64,000 nucleotides of DNA. Source: Pleurodeles waltl (Eukaryota; Chordata; Amphibia; Caudata; Salamandridae). Below the pieces are notes generated by a model that made no database searches, was not told the origin of the DNA, and worked only from the letters and a program-made list of their open reading frames with translations. Position numbers and translations under genes: made by a program. This document shows positions 46,441 to 56,171 of the stretch, one piece after another. How positions within the stretch are numbered: the stretch's first letter is position 1; the number at the start of each line of letters is the position of its first letter. The stretch is from NCBI RefSeq assembly GCF_031143425.1, contig NC_090444.1, positions 1,534,242,782-1,534,306,781 on the forward strand, read 5' to 3'.

Positions 46441-47235
46441 CTATCCTGATGTACTTCCCTGTTTGAGGCGACAGAACAAGGACCCAGGCCCACAACAGCA
46501 GGGGCATGCTCCAGTTCTTTGCCTTCCTGACTCCAATTGGATCACTCTGTCCATACTCTCAGGGCCCACTAAGCCAATCCATGGGGAACCTTTCTCCTTA
46601 CCTGCGGATCCCATCTGTGCAGCACCTAACCTTACTTTGCTCACAGATGTATCCCAGGAGCAGGATAGTACCATCATGACCAACACAGTGGTGTTGCCCA
46701 CTCTACCCCCGGGGTGTGACACTTGTCCCCTCCCCAGGGATAACTCTGTCCACCCGGACAGCAAGCCACAGTGATTACTGACAGCTGCCAGGGATGAGAG
46801 CCAGGCCCCAGGCCTCTCAAAGCTCTCCAACCACTGTGGCTGTGGAGAGTGGGGGGCGGTAGCCCCACGTGCTGGGCACCCTTTAACCACTCTCCCTTCC
46901 ACCAGGTCAGGGATGACAGCCTGAACCTGGTCCTCCCCTCTGGGGCTCTGTACCCTCCCTCCTGGAGCGGTACCCCCAGAGTCCAACATGGTCAGGGTGC
47001 TTACAGAAGTCGCCCTGTACCATTCCTCCACTAGTGCAGGGCTGTTAACCTGCAACTGGCCCTCCAACCTGGGGCCTGTACCTTCAGGTTGGACTAGGGC
47101 CCGGGGTGAGGCTTCCCTCCCCCTGCCCTCCCTTCTGGGGTCCAGCACCCTCCAACTAGGAGTGGCCTCCTCAGAAGACAACATGGTAGGGGCACTGTTA
47201 TCAGTAGCCCCTCCCTCCAGGTCCGGCGGGGACAC
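46441..47235 (-). pseudogene. C-terminal frame of the LTR element 2 ORF (264 codons)
   Basis: This frame follows the repeat region after a frame change at about 47235-47201. Its first half contains decayed repeat-like phrases (EGQLQVNSPALVEE and EDQVQAVIPDLVEG), supporting continuity with the upstream repeats. A short hydrophobic stretch (NTTVLVMMVLSCSWDTSV) lies near residues 180-197. A distant resemblance to the hydrophobic tail of element 1 is possible but weak. No known domain. I treat it as the broken 3' end of a longer ORF. Confidence 0.5.
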
Positions 47236-49003
47236 CCTGAACCTGGTCTTCCAGCCCAGGGTCTGTACCCTCAGACTGGATCACTGCCTGGCAAACCAGG
47301 ACTTCCTGGGAGGCACACCTACCCCCCACCAGGTCAGAGTTTAACCTCTGCACCTGACCATTCAACTCAGAGTCACCACCCTGAAGTTGAACAATTGCCT
47401 GGCACGCCAGGACTTCCTGGAGGGCACACTGACCCTCCACCAGGTCAGAGTTTAACCTCTGAACTTGGCCATTCAACTCAGAGTCACCACCCTGAAGTTG
47501 AACAATTGCCTGGCACGCCAGGACTTCCTGGAGGGCACACTGACCCTCCACCAGGTCAGAGTTTAACCTCTGAACTTGGCCATTCAACTCAGAGTCACCA
47601 CCCTGAAGTTGAACAATTGCCTGGCACGCCAGGACTTCCTGGAGGGCACACTGACCCTCCACCAGGTCAGAGTTTAACCTCTGAACTGGGCCATTCAACT
47701 CAGAGTCACCACCCTGAAGTTGAACAATTGCCTGGCGCACCAGGACTTTCTGGGAGGCACACCTACCTCCCACCAGGTCAGGGTTTAACCTCTGGGGCTG
47801 GTTCCCCAACCCAGGGTCACCACCCTGAGGTTGGGCAATTGCCTGGCACGCCAGGACTTTCTGGGGGGCACACCTAACCCCCACCAGGTCAGAGTTTAAC
47901 CTCTGAACCTGGTCATCCAACCCAGAGTCAACACACTGAGGTTGGACAATTGCCTGGCACAGCAGGACTTCTTGGGAGGCACATCTACCTCCCACCAGGT
48001 CAGAGTTTAACCTCTGAACCTGGGTATCCAACCCAGAGTCACCACCCTGAGGTTGAACAATTGCCTGGCACGCCAGGACTTTCTGGGGGGCACACCTACC
48101 CCCCACCAGGTCAGAGTTTAACCTCTGAACCCGGTTATCCAACCCAGAGTCAGCACTCTGAGGTTGGACAACTGCCTGGTATACCAGGACTTTCTGGGGG
48201 GCACACCTACCCCCCAACAGGTCAGAGTTTATCCCCTGAACCTGGTTAGCCAACCCAGAGTCACCACCCTGAGGTTGAACCATTGCCTGGCAGGCCAGGA
48301 CTTCCAGGGAGGCACACCTACCTCCCACCAGGTCAGAGTTTAACCTCTGAGCCTGGTTTCCCAACCCAGGGTCACCACCCTGAGGTTGGGCAATTGCATG
48401 GCACGCCAGGACTTTCTAGGGGGCACACCTACCCCCCACCAGGTCAGAGTTTAACCTCTGAACCTGGTCACCCAACCCAGAGTCAACACCCTGAGGTTGG
48501 ACAATTGCCTGGCACAGCAGGACTTCTTGGGAGGCACATCAACCTCCCACCAGGTCAGAGTTTAACCTCTGAGCTTGGTTCCCCAACCCAGGGTCACCAC
48601 CCTGAGGTTGGGCAATTGCCTGGCACGCCAGGACTTTATGGGGGGCACACCTACCCCCCACTAGGTCAGAGTTTAACCTCTGAACCTGGTCATCCAACCC
48701 AGAGTCAACACCCTGAGGTTGGACAATTGCCTGGCACAGCAGGACTTCTTGGGTGGTACATCTACCTCCCACCAGGTCAGAGTTTAACCTCTGAACCTGG
48801 GTATCCAACCCAGAGTCACCACCCTGAGGTTTAAATCTTTGCCTGGCATGCCAGGACTTCCTGGGGGGCACTCCCACCCCCCACAAGGGACACACCGTCC
48901 CCAAGGGCCACACAAGAGTCTGGTTGGCGCAGGTCTCCCGACCTCTGCCCATCCGGCAGAGTCTGGGTTTCCCCCAAACCAGAAACGGTTTCACCTGGGT
49001 CAT
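47201..49003 (-). pseudogene. 37-residue tandem-repeat region of the LTR element 2 ORF
   Basis: Minus-strand frame shared by 49003-48539 and 48364-47201. The consensus unit reads RLNSDLVGGRCAPQKVLACQ followed by about 17 residues containing QPQGGDSGLDNQ. One arginine-to-stop change (AGA to TGA type) near 48536-48538 splits the frame. Its upstream junction at about 48840 has a one-base shift relative to the preceding ORF. The repeat has no recognised fold; each unit has one near-invariant and one frequent cysteine and an acidic/glycine-rich end. Function is unknown. It might be a spacer in a Gag-like particle protein, but that is speculation. Confidence 0.65.
47280..48860 (-). repeat. 111-bp tandem repeat array, about 14 units
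   Basis: The landmark ACAATTGCCTGG (or close variants) occurs near 47280, 47391, 47502, 47613, 47724, 47835, 47946, 48057, 48168, 48279, 48390, 48501, 48612 and 48723, and again with one extra base near 48834. The spacing is exactly 111 bp until the last. Units 47391-47724 are nearly identical, showing recent amplification; others form alternating subtypes. Because 111 is a multiple of three, both strands stay open: the plus strand gives a collagen-like GTPG-rich frame, which I regard as a shadow. Confidence 0.95.
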
Positions 49004-49469
49004 TCCTGGGGGGCTCTGCTCTCAGAGCTGTCCCCTGACTCTCAAGGTCCTCCACTGGGGTCTGCAACCCCCTCTCAACCCTATGTCTGGACTTCTGCAC
49101 CCCCTCACTAGTTGGGGTACTGCCAGACACCAGAACTGTTGGGATGCTGGCTACAGTCACCCCCCCAAGTTCTTCTGACACTGCGGGGCTTCCCTCAAAA
49201 GGTGGCCCTACAGTACAGGCTAGGCTTCCCTCCTGGTGTTCCCTCATGGAACCCTCTAGGACTTGGGACCTACCTGGGACACTACAATCCTTTCCCACTA
49301 CACTCGGTTGGGAACCACCTAGACCACTCCCTTCAGGAGCACCCCCAAATGCCTCTTCAGACTCTCTGGTACTCACCCAGAAGTCTGCCTCCATTGTAAG
49401 TTCCCTGGGGTCAGAGAACTCACACTCCACCTGGTGTTGGCGTAGCTCTGGAAAATAAGGACCAGACAT
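48831..49469 (-). pseudogene. Linker ORF of LTR element 2 (212 codons)
   Basis: Lies between the SAP-like ORF, which it overlaps by about 50 bases in another frame, and the repeat region. It is rich in serine, glycine, glutamate and proline, with no domain recognised. Position and the overlap suggest it was once continuous with both neighbours; programmed frameshifting is an alternative for the first junction. Confidence 0.5.
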
Positions 49470-50367
49470 ATGCTCTCCAAGAAATTACATCACTCTGCCC
49501 TTCACATGTATTAACCACAGTACCCTTCACCCAACCACCCAGTAACTCAACCTTGGAAAAGCACTCTACTTCACCCTCCTGAGACTGGTGAGACAGTATC
49601 TGTCTGTCCCTGACACTCAACCCATACTCTTCTGGGATGTCTCTACACTCTATATCCAGGACGTCCACCAGGGGGGAACCCTTTTCTCTGTCACTCTCTG
49701 CTAGAGTCAGTAAAGTGTCCCTCCCCCCAGTAGGAATATGACTCCCTGTGCCAGTCCCCCAATCCTTCTCAGGGACCCTGTGCATAACGGGAACTACCTC
49801 ATACCCTTGAACCGCCTGGGGTGTGTCAACTCCCTTCTTCAAGTTGGGCACCACATCTCTGGGCTTGTGCCCTCCTTCAGCAGTACTAGATGCAAGATTT
49901 TTGCTGCCACCATCTGAACTGGACTCAGCCCTTCCGGCCTCCAGTTTCAGCTCTTTACAGCTCAGCTCTTGAGCTGCAATCTTTTCTTCTTCCAGGGCTA
50001 AGAGTCTTTTTGCCTCAACCTCTGCAAGATACTCCTCTAATTGTTGCTCCTGTCGCCTTTGACCTCGGAGCCATTCATCTATTTCTGGGTTACTGTCCAA
50101 CTCTGAGTAGTCTTCCTCCTCATGTGAGAAGTCTTCCTCCTCCTGTGCGTAGTCCTCCTCCTCATCTGAGTGGTACTTAGTCATTTGGTTTCTTGCTGCC
50201 TCTCTCTCTGCCCATCTTTCCTCCCCCCAGACTATGTAGTGATGGAGCATCTCCGCCTTAGTAGATCTCCTTGCTACAGGAAGGCCCCATTTTCTGCAAA
50301 GCTTCCTTAGGTCAGCCTTAGTGAAGTGGTCAGTACGAACAAAGAATGAGTAGGTACACAATCCCAT
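49420..50367 (-). CDS. SAP-like, coiled-coil N-terminal Gag-like protein of LTR element 2 (315 aa)
   Basis: First ORF after the 5' LTR, with ATG at 50367. Residues about 14-45 resemble a SAP-type helix pair (FTKADLRKLCRKWGLP, then STKAEMLHHYIVW), as at the start of the element 1 protein. Residues 65-95 are strongly acidic with repeated EEED phrases. Residues about 98-145 are charged and helical (RRQEQQLEEYLAEVEAKRLL), probably coiled coil. The remainder is low complexity. No capsid, zinc knuckle or protease domain is seen. SAP domains bind DNA or chromatin, so a targeting or tethering role is possible but unproven. The open frame looks intact but is cut off from downstream frames. Confidence 0.65.
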   Translation of the reverse strand: MGLCTYSFFVRTDHFTKADLRKLCRKWGLPVARRSTKAEMLHHYIVWGEERWAEREAARNQMTKYHSDEEEDYAQEEEDFSHEEEDYSELDSNPEIDEWLRGQRRQEQQLEEYLAEVEAKRLLALEEEKIAAQELSCKELKLEAGRAESSSDGGSKNLASSTAEGGHKPRDVVPNLKKGVDTPQAVQGYEVVPVMHRVPEKDWGTGTGSHIPTGGRDTLLTLAESDREKGSPLVDVLDIECRDIPEEYGLSVRDRQILSHQSQEGEVECFSKVELLGGWVKGTVVNTCEGQSDVISWRAYVWSLFSRATPTPGGV

Positions 50368-50538
50368 TTTGATAAGATCTTATCAGCAAAAAACAAAATC
50401 CAAAGTCCAAAATATCAATAGTATATCCAGGAGGACATCAGAGAACCAAGAGCCAAAAAAGATGAAAAATCAAGTTGACCTTCAACTGTGGGTAGGTAGT
50501 GAAATACTTAGCTACTGTATGTCACTGCACAAACACAA

Positions 50539-50564
50539 GTCCTATCCTCACCGCTGATCACCAA
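50539..50564 (-). promoter_or_regulatory. Primer-binding-site region of LTR element 2
   Basis: Directly inside the right LTR the minus strand reads TTGGTGATCAGCGGTGAGGA. It matches the site of element 1 closely (both TTGGTG...CAGCGGTG). The tRNA is not identified. Confidence 0.6.
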
Positions 50565-52900
50565 TGTTAGAAATGGGGGTTTTGGTTGGCAGTCAGGTTG
50601 CCCTCTGTCCAAGCAGGAACCCTCACTCTAGTCAGGGTAAGTCACACACAATCCAAAATCAGCCTGTGCTCACCCTCCGGTAGCTTGGCACGAGCAGTCA
50701 GGCTTAACTTAGAAGGCAATGTGTAAAGCATTTGTGCAATAAATCATACAACACCATAGCATAACACCACAAAAATACACCACACAGTGTTTAGAAAAAT
50801 ATATAATATTTATCTGGGTATCTTCAGGTCAAAACGATCAAAGTTGCAATATGAATTTGTAAAGATATCACTGAAAAGTGATATAAAGTGTCTTAAGTCT
50901 TTAGAAAGTAAACAGAGTCTCTTTCAAACACAAAGTACCTGGTTTCTGGTGGAAAATCTCCTCAGAGGGCCACAAAGGAAGAGATGCGTGGAAAAAGGGT
51001 GTGTGCGTCGATTTCTCCCCAGCACACACAGACTTGCGTCGTTATTTTCCACGCGGGGAAGTCGAGCGTCATTTTCCGGCGCGCGGACAGTCTCTTTCTG
51101 TGGGTCGCGGGGATTACCAGATGTCCCGGGTCTGTGCGTGGATTTTCCTGCTTGTTTTCCGGCTGCGCGTCGTTCTGCGGGGCTGTGCGTCGAAGTTTCG
51201 ATCTCACGGCAGGCGTCGCGTCGATTTCTCCTGCGGAGTCGGGCGGCGTTGTCCTTGCGAGGCCGTGCGTCAAAGTTTTGATCTCACAGCAGGCGTTGCG
51301 TCGATTTCTCCTGCGGAGTCGGGCGGCGTTGTCCTTGCGAGGCCGTGCGTCAAAGTTTTGATCTCACGGCAGGCGTTGCGTCGATTTCTCCTGGGAAGTC
51401 GGGCGGCGTTGTCCTTGCAAGGCCGTGCGTCAAAGTTTCGATCTCACGGCAGGCGTTGCGTCGATTTCTCCCGGGAAGTCGGGCGGCGTTGTCCTTGCGA
51501 GGCCGTGCGTCAAAGTTTTGGTCGTCCCGCAGGCGTCGCGTTGATCAGCGTCGGTGTGCGGCGTTTTTCTTGCCGCGGAACAAGCTGGGCGTCGAAAAGT
51601 TCGGCGCACGGAGCGTCCAAGAGGAAGAGTGAAGTCTTTTTGGTCCTGAGACTTCAGGGAACAGGAGGCAAGCTCTATCCAAGCCCTTGGAGAGCACTTT
51701 TACAGCCAGGCAAGAGTTCAGCAAGGCAGCAGGCCAACAACAAGGCAGCAGTCATTTGTAGAAAAGCAGACAGGTGAGTCCTTTGAGCAGCCAGGCAGTT
51801 CTTCTTGGTAGGATGTAGTTTCTGGTTCAGGTTTCTTCTCCAGCAAGTGTCTGATGAGGTAGGGCAGAGGCCCTGTTTTATACTAAGTTGTGCCTTTGAA
51901 GTGGGGGTGACTTCAAAGAGTCTCTAAGAAATGCACCAAGCCCCCTTTCAGTTCAATCCTGTCTGCCAGAGTCCCAGTAGGGGGTGTGGCAGTCCTTTGT
52001 GTGAGGGCAGGCCTTCCACCCTCCCAGCCCAGGACGACCCATTCAAAATGCAGATGTATGCAAGTGAGGCTGAGTACCCTGTGTTTGGGGTGTGTCTGAG
52101 TGAATGCACAAGGAGCTGTCAACTAAACCTAGCCAGACGTGGATTGAAGGGCAGAACAAGATTTTAGTGCAAAGAAATGCTCACTTTCTAAAAGTGGCAT
52201 TTCTAGAATAGTAATATTAAATCCGACTTCACCAGTCAGCAGGATTTTGTATTACCATTCTGGCCATACTAAATATGACCTTCCTGCTCCTTTCAGATCA
52301 GCAGCTGCCACTTCAACAGTGTATGAGGGCAGCCCCAATGTTAGCCTATGAAGGGAGCAGGCCTCACAGTAGTGTAAAAACGAATTTAGGAGTTTTACAC
52401 TACTAGGACATATAACTACCCAGGTACATGTCCTGCCTTTTACCTACACAGCACCCTGCTCTAGGGGTTACCTAGGGCACACATTAGGGATGACTTACAT
52501 GTAGTAAAAGGGGAGTTCTAGGCTTGGCAAGTACTTTTAAATGCCAAGTCGAAGTGGCAGTGAAACTGCACACACAGGCCTTGCAATGGCAGGCCTGAGA
52601 CAAGGTTAAGGGGCTACTGAGGTGGGTGGCACAACCAGTGCTGCAGGCCCACTAGTAGCATTTAATCACCTGCCCTAGGCACATGTAGTGCACTCTACCA
52701 GGGACTTACAAGTAAATTAAATAGTCAATCATGGATAAACCAATCAGTAGTACAATTTACACAGAGAGCATATGCACTTTAGCACTGGTTAGCAGTGGTA
52801 AAGTGCCCAGAGGTCAAAAGCCAACAACAACAGGTCAGAAAAAAAGGAGGAAGGAGGCAAAAAGTTTGGGGATGTCCCTGTCAAAAAGCCAGGTCCAACA
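50565..52900 (-). repeat. LTR element 2, right LTR (5' LTR), with five 80-bp units
   Basis: The 80-bp CpG-rich units start at about 51185, 51265, 51345, 51425 and 51505, two more than in the left LTR. This accounts for the 158-bp length difference. The minus-strand TATA box lies at 51875-51882, so the repeats fall in the transcribed R/U5 part of the promoter copy. Confidence 0.95.
51875..51882 (-). promoter_or_regulatory. TATA box of LTR element 2
   Basis: The minus strand reads AGTATAAAACAGGG, a good match to TATAAAA. It is placed between the AT-richer U3 and the GC-rich repeats, with the same motif in the other LTR at 45375-45382. Use as a promoter is inferred. Confidence 0.6.
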
Positions 52901-52905
52901 ACCAT

Positions 52906-53299
52906 TGATTAAAATCTACCCTACACAGTCAGGAAAATGCCAAAGTGCCAAGGCATGTAAAACTTAATTACACGTGTCCTACTTTTTAAATACAATGCAC
53001 CCTGCCCTATGAGCCTTTAGGGCTTACTTAGGGCTGAGATGGTTATTGAGAAAGAAGGTTCAGGCCTGGCAAAAGTTTTATTTTTCCAGGTTAAAAAGGC
53101 AGTTTAAATTCCACATACAGGCTGCAACAGAAGGCTTGAGACAGGTAGATTCATAGCAGGCGTATAGAGACAGAGCACAAGTACCTTATCACTGATTAGC
53201 AGGGAACATTTTCACAGAATCCTAATGTCAACAAAAATGGGTTCAGCAACAAAAGGCAAAAATCTGGGGATGACTCTGCAAGAATCGTTATGTCTAACA
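52906..53299 (-). mobile_element. Degenerate LTR fragment related to LTR element 2
   Basis: The stretch parallels the final part of the element 2 LTR in order: a GTCCTAC/TTTTAAATAC region, CACCCTGCCCTATG, the CAGGCCTGGCAAA segment, GGCTTGAGACAGG and an ending GGGGATGACTCTG...TAACA against GGGGATGTCCCTG...CAACA. It is heavily diverged. Its 5' portion is missing or was separated when element 2 inserted. Confidence 0.6.
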
Positions 53300-53379
53300 G
53301 TAAGTCTTACAGCACCGTTTCAAACCAAGGGGTGAATGTTTCTTCAGATCACTTGTTCCAGATCATGGATAGAGTAAGA

Positions 53380-56171
53380 AATTGGGTAACTAGCTGAGGG
53401 GATGGACACCTAAATCAAGCAAGAACCACTATCTTTGTCACTAAATTAACCTGTAGTTAACCCTCTTGTAACTTTGCACAAAACAGTCAGGATTAACTTA
53501 GAGGCAATGTGTAAAGTACTTATGCAGCCCTCATGCAGTACAAAAGTTAAGATACAATACAAGAAACATTCCAAACCAATTAACAAAATAGGGTACAGTT
53601 AAATGAATAAAATGAAACCAAAATGAACTAAATCCAATCAGTAGGACCTGAGTTATCATTTTTTGAAATATGTAGAGCAAAATAGCATATAATATATCAA
53701 AGAGCCAAGTGTAGGCATCTGGTCACGCAAGACCAGGGCCCAATGTGGAGGAGGCATCGTCACTAGGGAGCTGCTGGATGAAGATGCAGTGATGATTTTT
53801 TCCTTCAGACTTAGGGGGTAATTTATATTTTGGCGGTATGTATACTCTGTTGCAATGGCGAAAGAGTATACAAACCACCAAGATAAAGGTCTGCCTACCC
53901 AATTTTGATGCAGGTTGACCTTAAATTTGGCTACAGTGGTTACTACTCTGTCATCGCCATAGCCAAAAGTCTCCGACTGAGTAAGGGCACTCGGAGAAAT
54001 AGTTGTTTCCCTGCCCATTGAAGTTGGATGGATGGATATATTGCCATTTTTTTATTACTGTTCCTCATTGCAAGGCAAACCCTCGTGGTGAGGAATAGTA
54101 TGAGGTAATAATGCTTCCTTTGCCAAGGGAGATGACTCCCATTGCAAGGGGAACATTACATTTTTAATTTTTATAAAACCCTGTTTCAGGATTTTCTTTT
54201 GAAAAATAAAAAAAGAAAACTGTTTAGTGCAGGGCTGCATCAGCATGACACAGCCCTGCCAATGCATTATAAATGACAATCTGCTTGCCAGTCATTCATA
54301 AATGTGGCAGGAAGTCCTTTCACTAGGGGGACGGAGTAATTTACTCCATGCCTCAGGTGGAAAAATGGGCCATCCGCCTCTTTTTAAAATTGAAAATTCC
54401 CAGCGGGGCAAAGCTGGAGGCTGTAGCTGATGAGGTTGCTGCGAGGAAAGATACCTTCATCAAGAGGTCTCACTCAAGAAGGTGGTAGTGGGAGCATCCA
54501 CAAGTAAGGTTGAGTGGTGATGAACCTTGGAAGGATCACTTGGCTGATAGGTCCCAGTCTGTGGTCAATTCTCGGGGCACTTTTTAGCGAACATTTCTCT
54601 AAGTATCAGGTTTCAGGGTTAGGCAGGAGCAGCACATGTAATGGAACTTCTGCAGGTCCAGGTCCTGGGATGCACCTCTTGGGGAGTTAGAACTCCCTAG
54701 GAAAAGACAGATGTAGGGTTCAAGGCATCTGAAGCAAGCTATGTTCCTGCATCTCATTGGAGGACAGACATCTAGCCCTTGGAGGTCCTTCTGGTGGTCC
54801 TGATTTCAAGGAGATGATCCAGGTCTCCTTCAAGTAGCAAATCAGGCCTTCAAGAAATAAGACAGTCATCTTAGGGTCCAGGCAGTCCTTATGAAGTCTT
54901 CCACAGGGCCAGGAGTGCCAGCTTTGGAAGTGTGGGGATTTTCTAAATTAACCCCACATGTGGTTCTGGAAATTTCTTCTCTTCGCCTAGAAGTCTGTCA
55001 TGAAAAAAAAACTAGTGTCAGGTTCCTTTGCATGTGCTAGAGGCAAGACCTTTGAAATGTAAGTGGGGAACAGCATGGCTCCGCCTCAGGTCATCCTAGC
55101 AGGATGACCCATCCATCCATACCTAAACCCTTTTGTCTCACTGACTGGGAAGAATACACAATACTCAACAGCAGAGCCATTTACAGTCATGTGACCCAAT
55201 ACACTGGCAGAAGGCACAAATGGTTAGGACAAAAAATGCCAACTTTCTAAAACTGCGAAAGTAACAAGGTCATAAATGGGATGCTCGAATTAATCTCAGC
55301 CACTGGCAATGACTTGGGGCTGCATCCCAATCCATCATTTTTCACCCACCATAAAACATCAGTTTGGACCCAGCAATATGGAACTCAGTCTTTACCCTGT
55401 ACCAGAACACAAGCAACCTAGGATCGGTTGCTGGGAGACGTCTCAAACTTTCTGTGTCCCTGTAGCTCGGAAAAGGAGGTCTGTTAGCTGACTCTTGGAG
55501 TCACTTAGGCCAGGATAAAGGCAGAAGATGCAGCTTTTTTCTCAGGAAGTAGGGTAGGCCTCAAGCAGCAGGGCAGTCCTTCTTCTACACTATTTACAGG
55601 TCCCTTAGTGTACTGAAGAATGGGTTTAGGAGTGCCCATTTTGAAGCAGGAGAAGCGTTTAGAGTTTTTCCCTTCCAGAAGTGTCTGGAGATTTCTGCCT
55701 CCCTGCCCTCGTCCCAGTCAGCCTGGGGACACAATAGGCTGGCCACTGCCTTTGAAGTGCAAGTGTGGTAGGTGATAGCAACACCCCTCTCCCTAGTGAA
55801 GCCAGAATGGGTCATCCTGCCAACACCCAGACCCTCTATTTTTATGTTATGTGGGAGGAATACACAAAGGCCAACTGCCGATTACACCTAGTCATATAAC
55901 TGGTAGTAGTGGGTGGTGCAGTGCTGCAGGCTCACTAGTTCCATGTACCATGTAGTAATACATACTAAGAAACCTATAAATCCATTCAATGTGACAAACA
56001 GCTCTAGGCCAATGTTACCATATTTTAGGAAGTGAGCACAAGCACTCCAAAACTGGTTTGCAGTGATTACGTGCAGACAGTCCTAAAGCCATCAAAAACT
56101 AATTCAGCAAAGCAGGAGGGGTGAATCCAAAATGTTTTGGGATGACCCTGAACAGTGGACCAGGTCCAACG
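53380..56171 (-). mobile_element. Degenerate solo LTR related to LTR element 2
   Basis: The start resembles the element 2 LTR (CAAGCAAGAACC near 53419, CAGTCAGGATTAACTTAGAGG near 53485, then CAATGTGTAAAG). The end (GGTTTGCAGTGATTACGTGC near 56060, then GGACCAGGTCCAAC at 56157-56170) resembles its 3' end. The middle is diverged. It lies about 80 bases from the previous fragment, so the pair may be what remains of an element whose interior was lost. A hairpin at 53825-53905 and possibly more foreign sequence lie inside. Short open frames are not genes. Confidence 0.65.
53825..53905. repeat. Small inverted repeat with MITE-like terminus
   Basis: TTATATTTTGGCGGTATGTATACTCT is followed by its imperfect complement (AGAGTATACAAACCACCAAGATAAA, split here only by a short loop). 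It resembles the GGGGGTAAT...GGCGGT style of Harbinger-type MITE ends. No target duplication could be fixed. Confidence 0.4.

Larger units (their letters stand above)
44225..52900 (-). mobile_element. LTR element 2: complete, gag-like, pol-less LTR retrotransposon with internal 111-bp repeats
   Basis: LTRs at 44225-46402 (2178 bp) and 50565-52900 (2336 bp), each TGTTAGAAATG to CAGGTCCAACA, are flanked by an exact ACCAT duplication (44220-44224 and 52901-52905). The 4.16-kb interior reads right to left. It holds a SAP-like/coiled-coil ORF, a linker ORF, a 37-residue repeat region and a C-terminal frame, separated by frameshifts and a stop. No RT, RNase H, integrase, capsid zinc knuckle or protease motif was found. 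The LTRs are very similar apart from two extra 80-bp units in the right copy, so the insertion is fairly young, though its ORFs are already damaged. Confidence 0.95.

Noticed and set aside
47395..48834. Plus-strand collagen-like frames (GTPG, PPPGQSL repeats)
   Set aside because: They are the reverse reading of the 111-bp repeats. The primer site, polypurine tract and upstream ORF all place coding on the minus strand.
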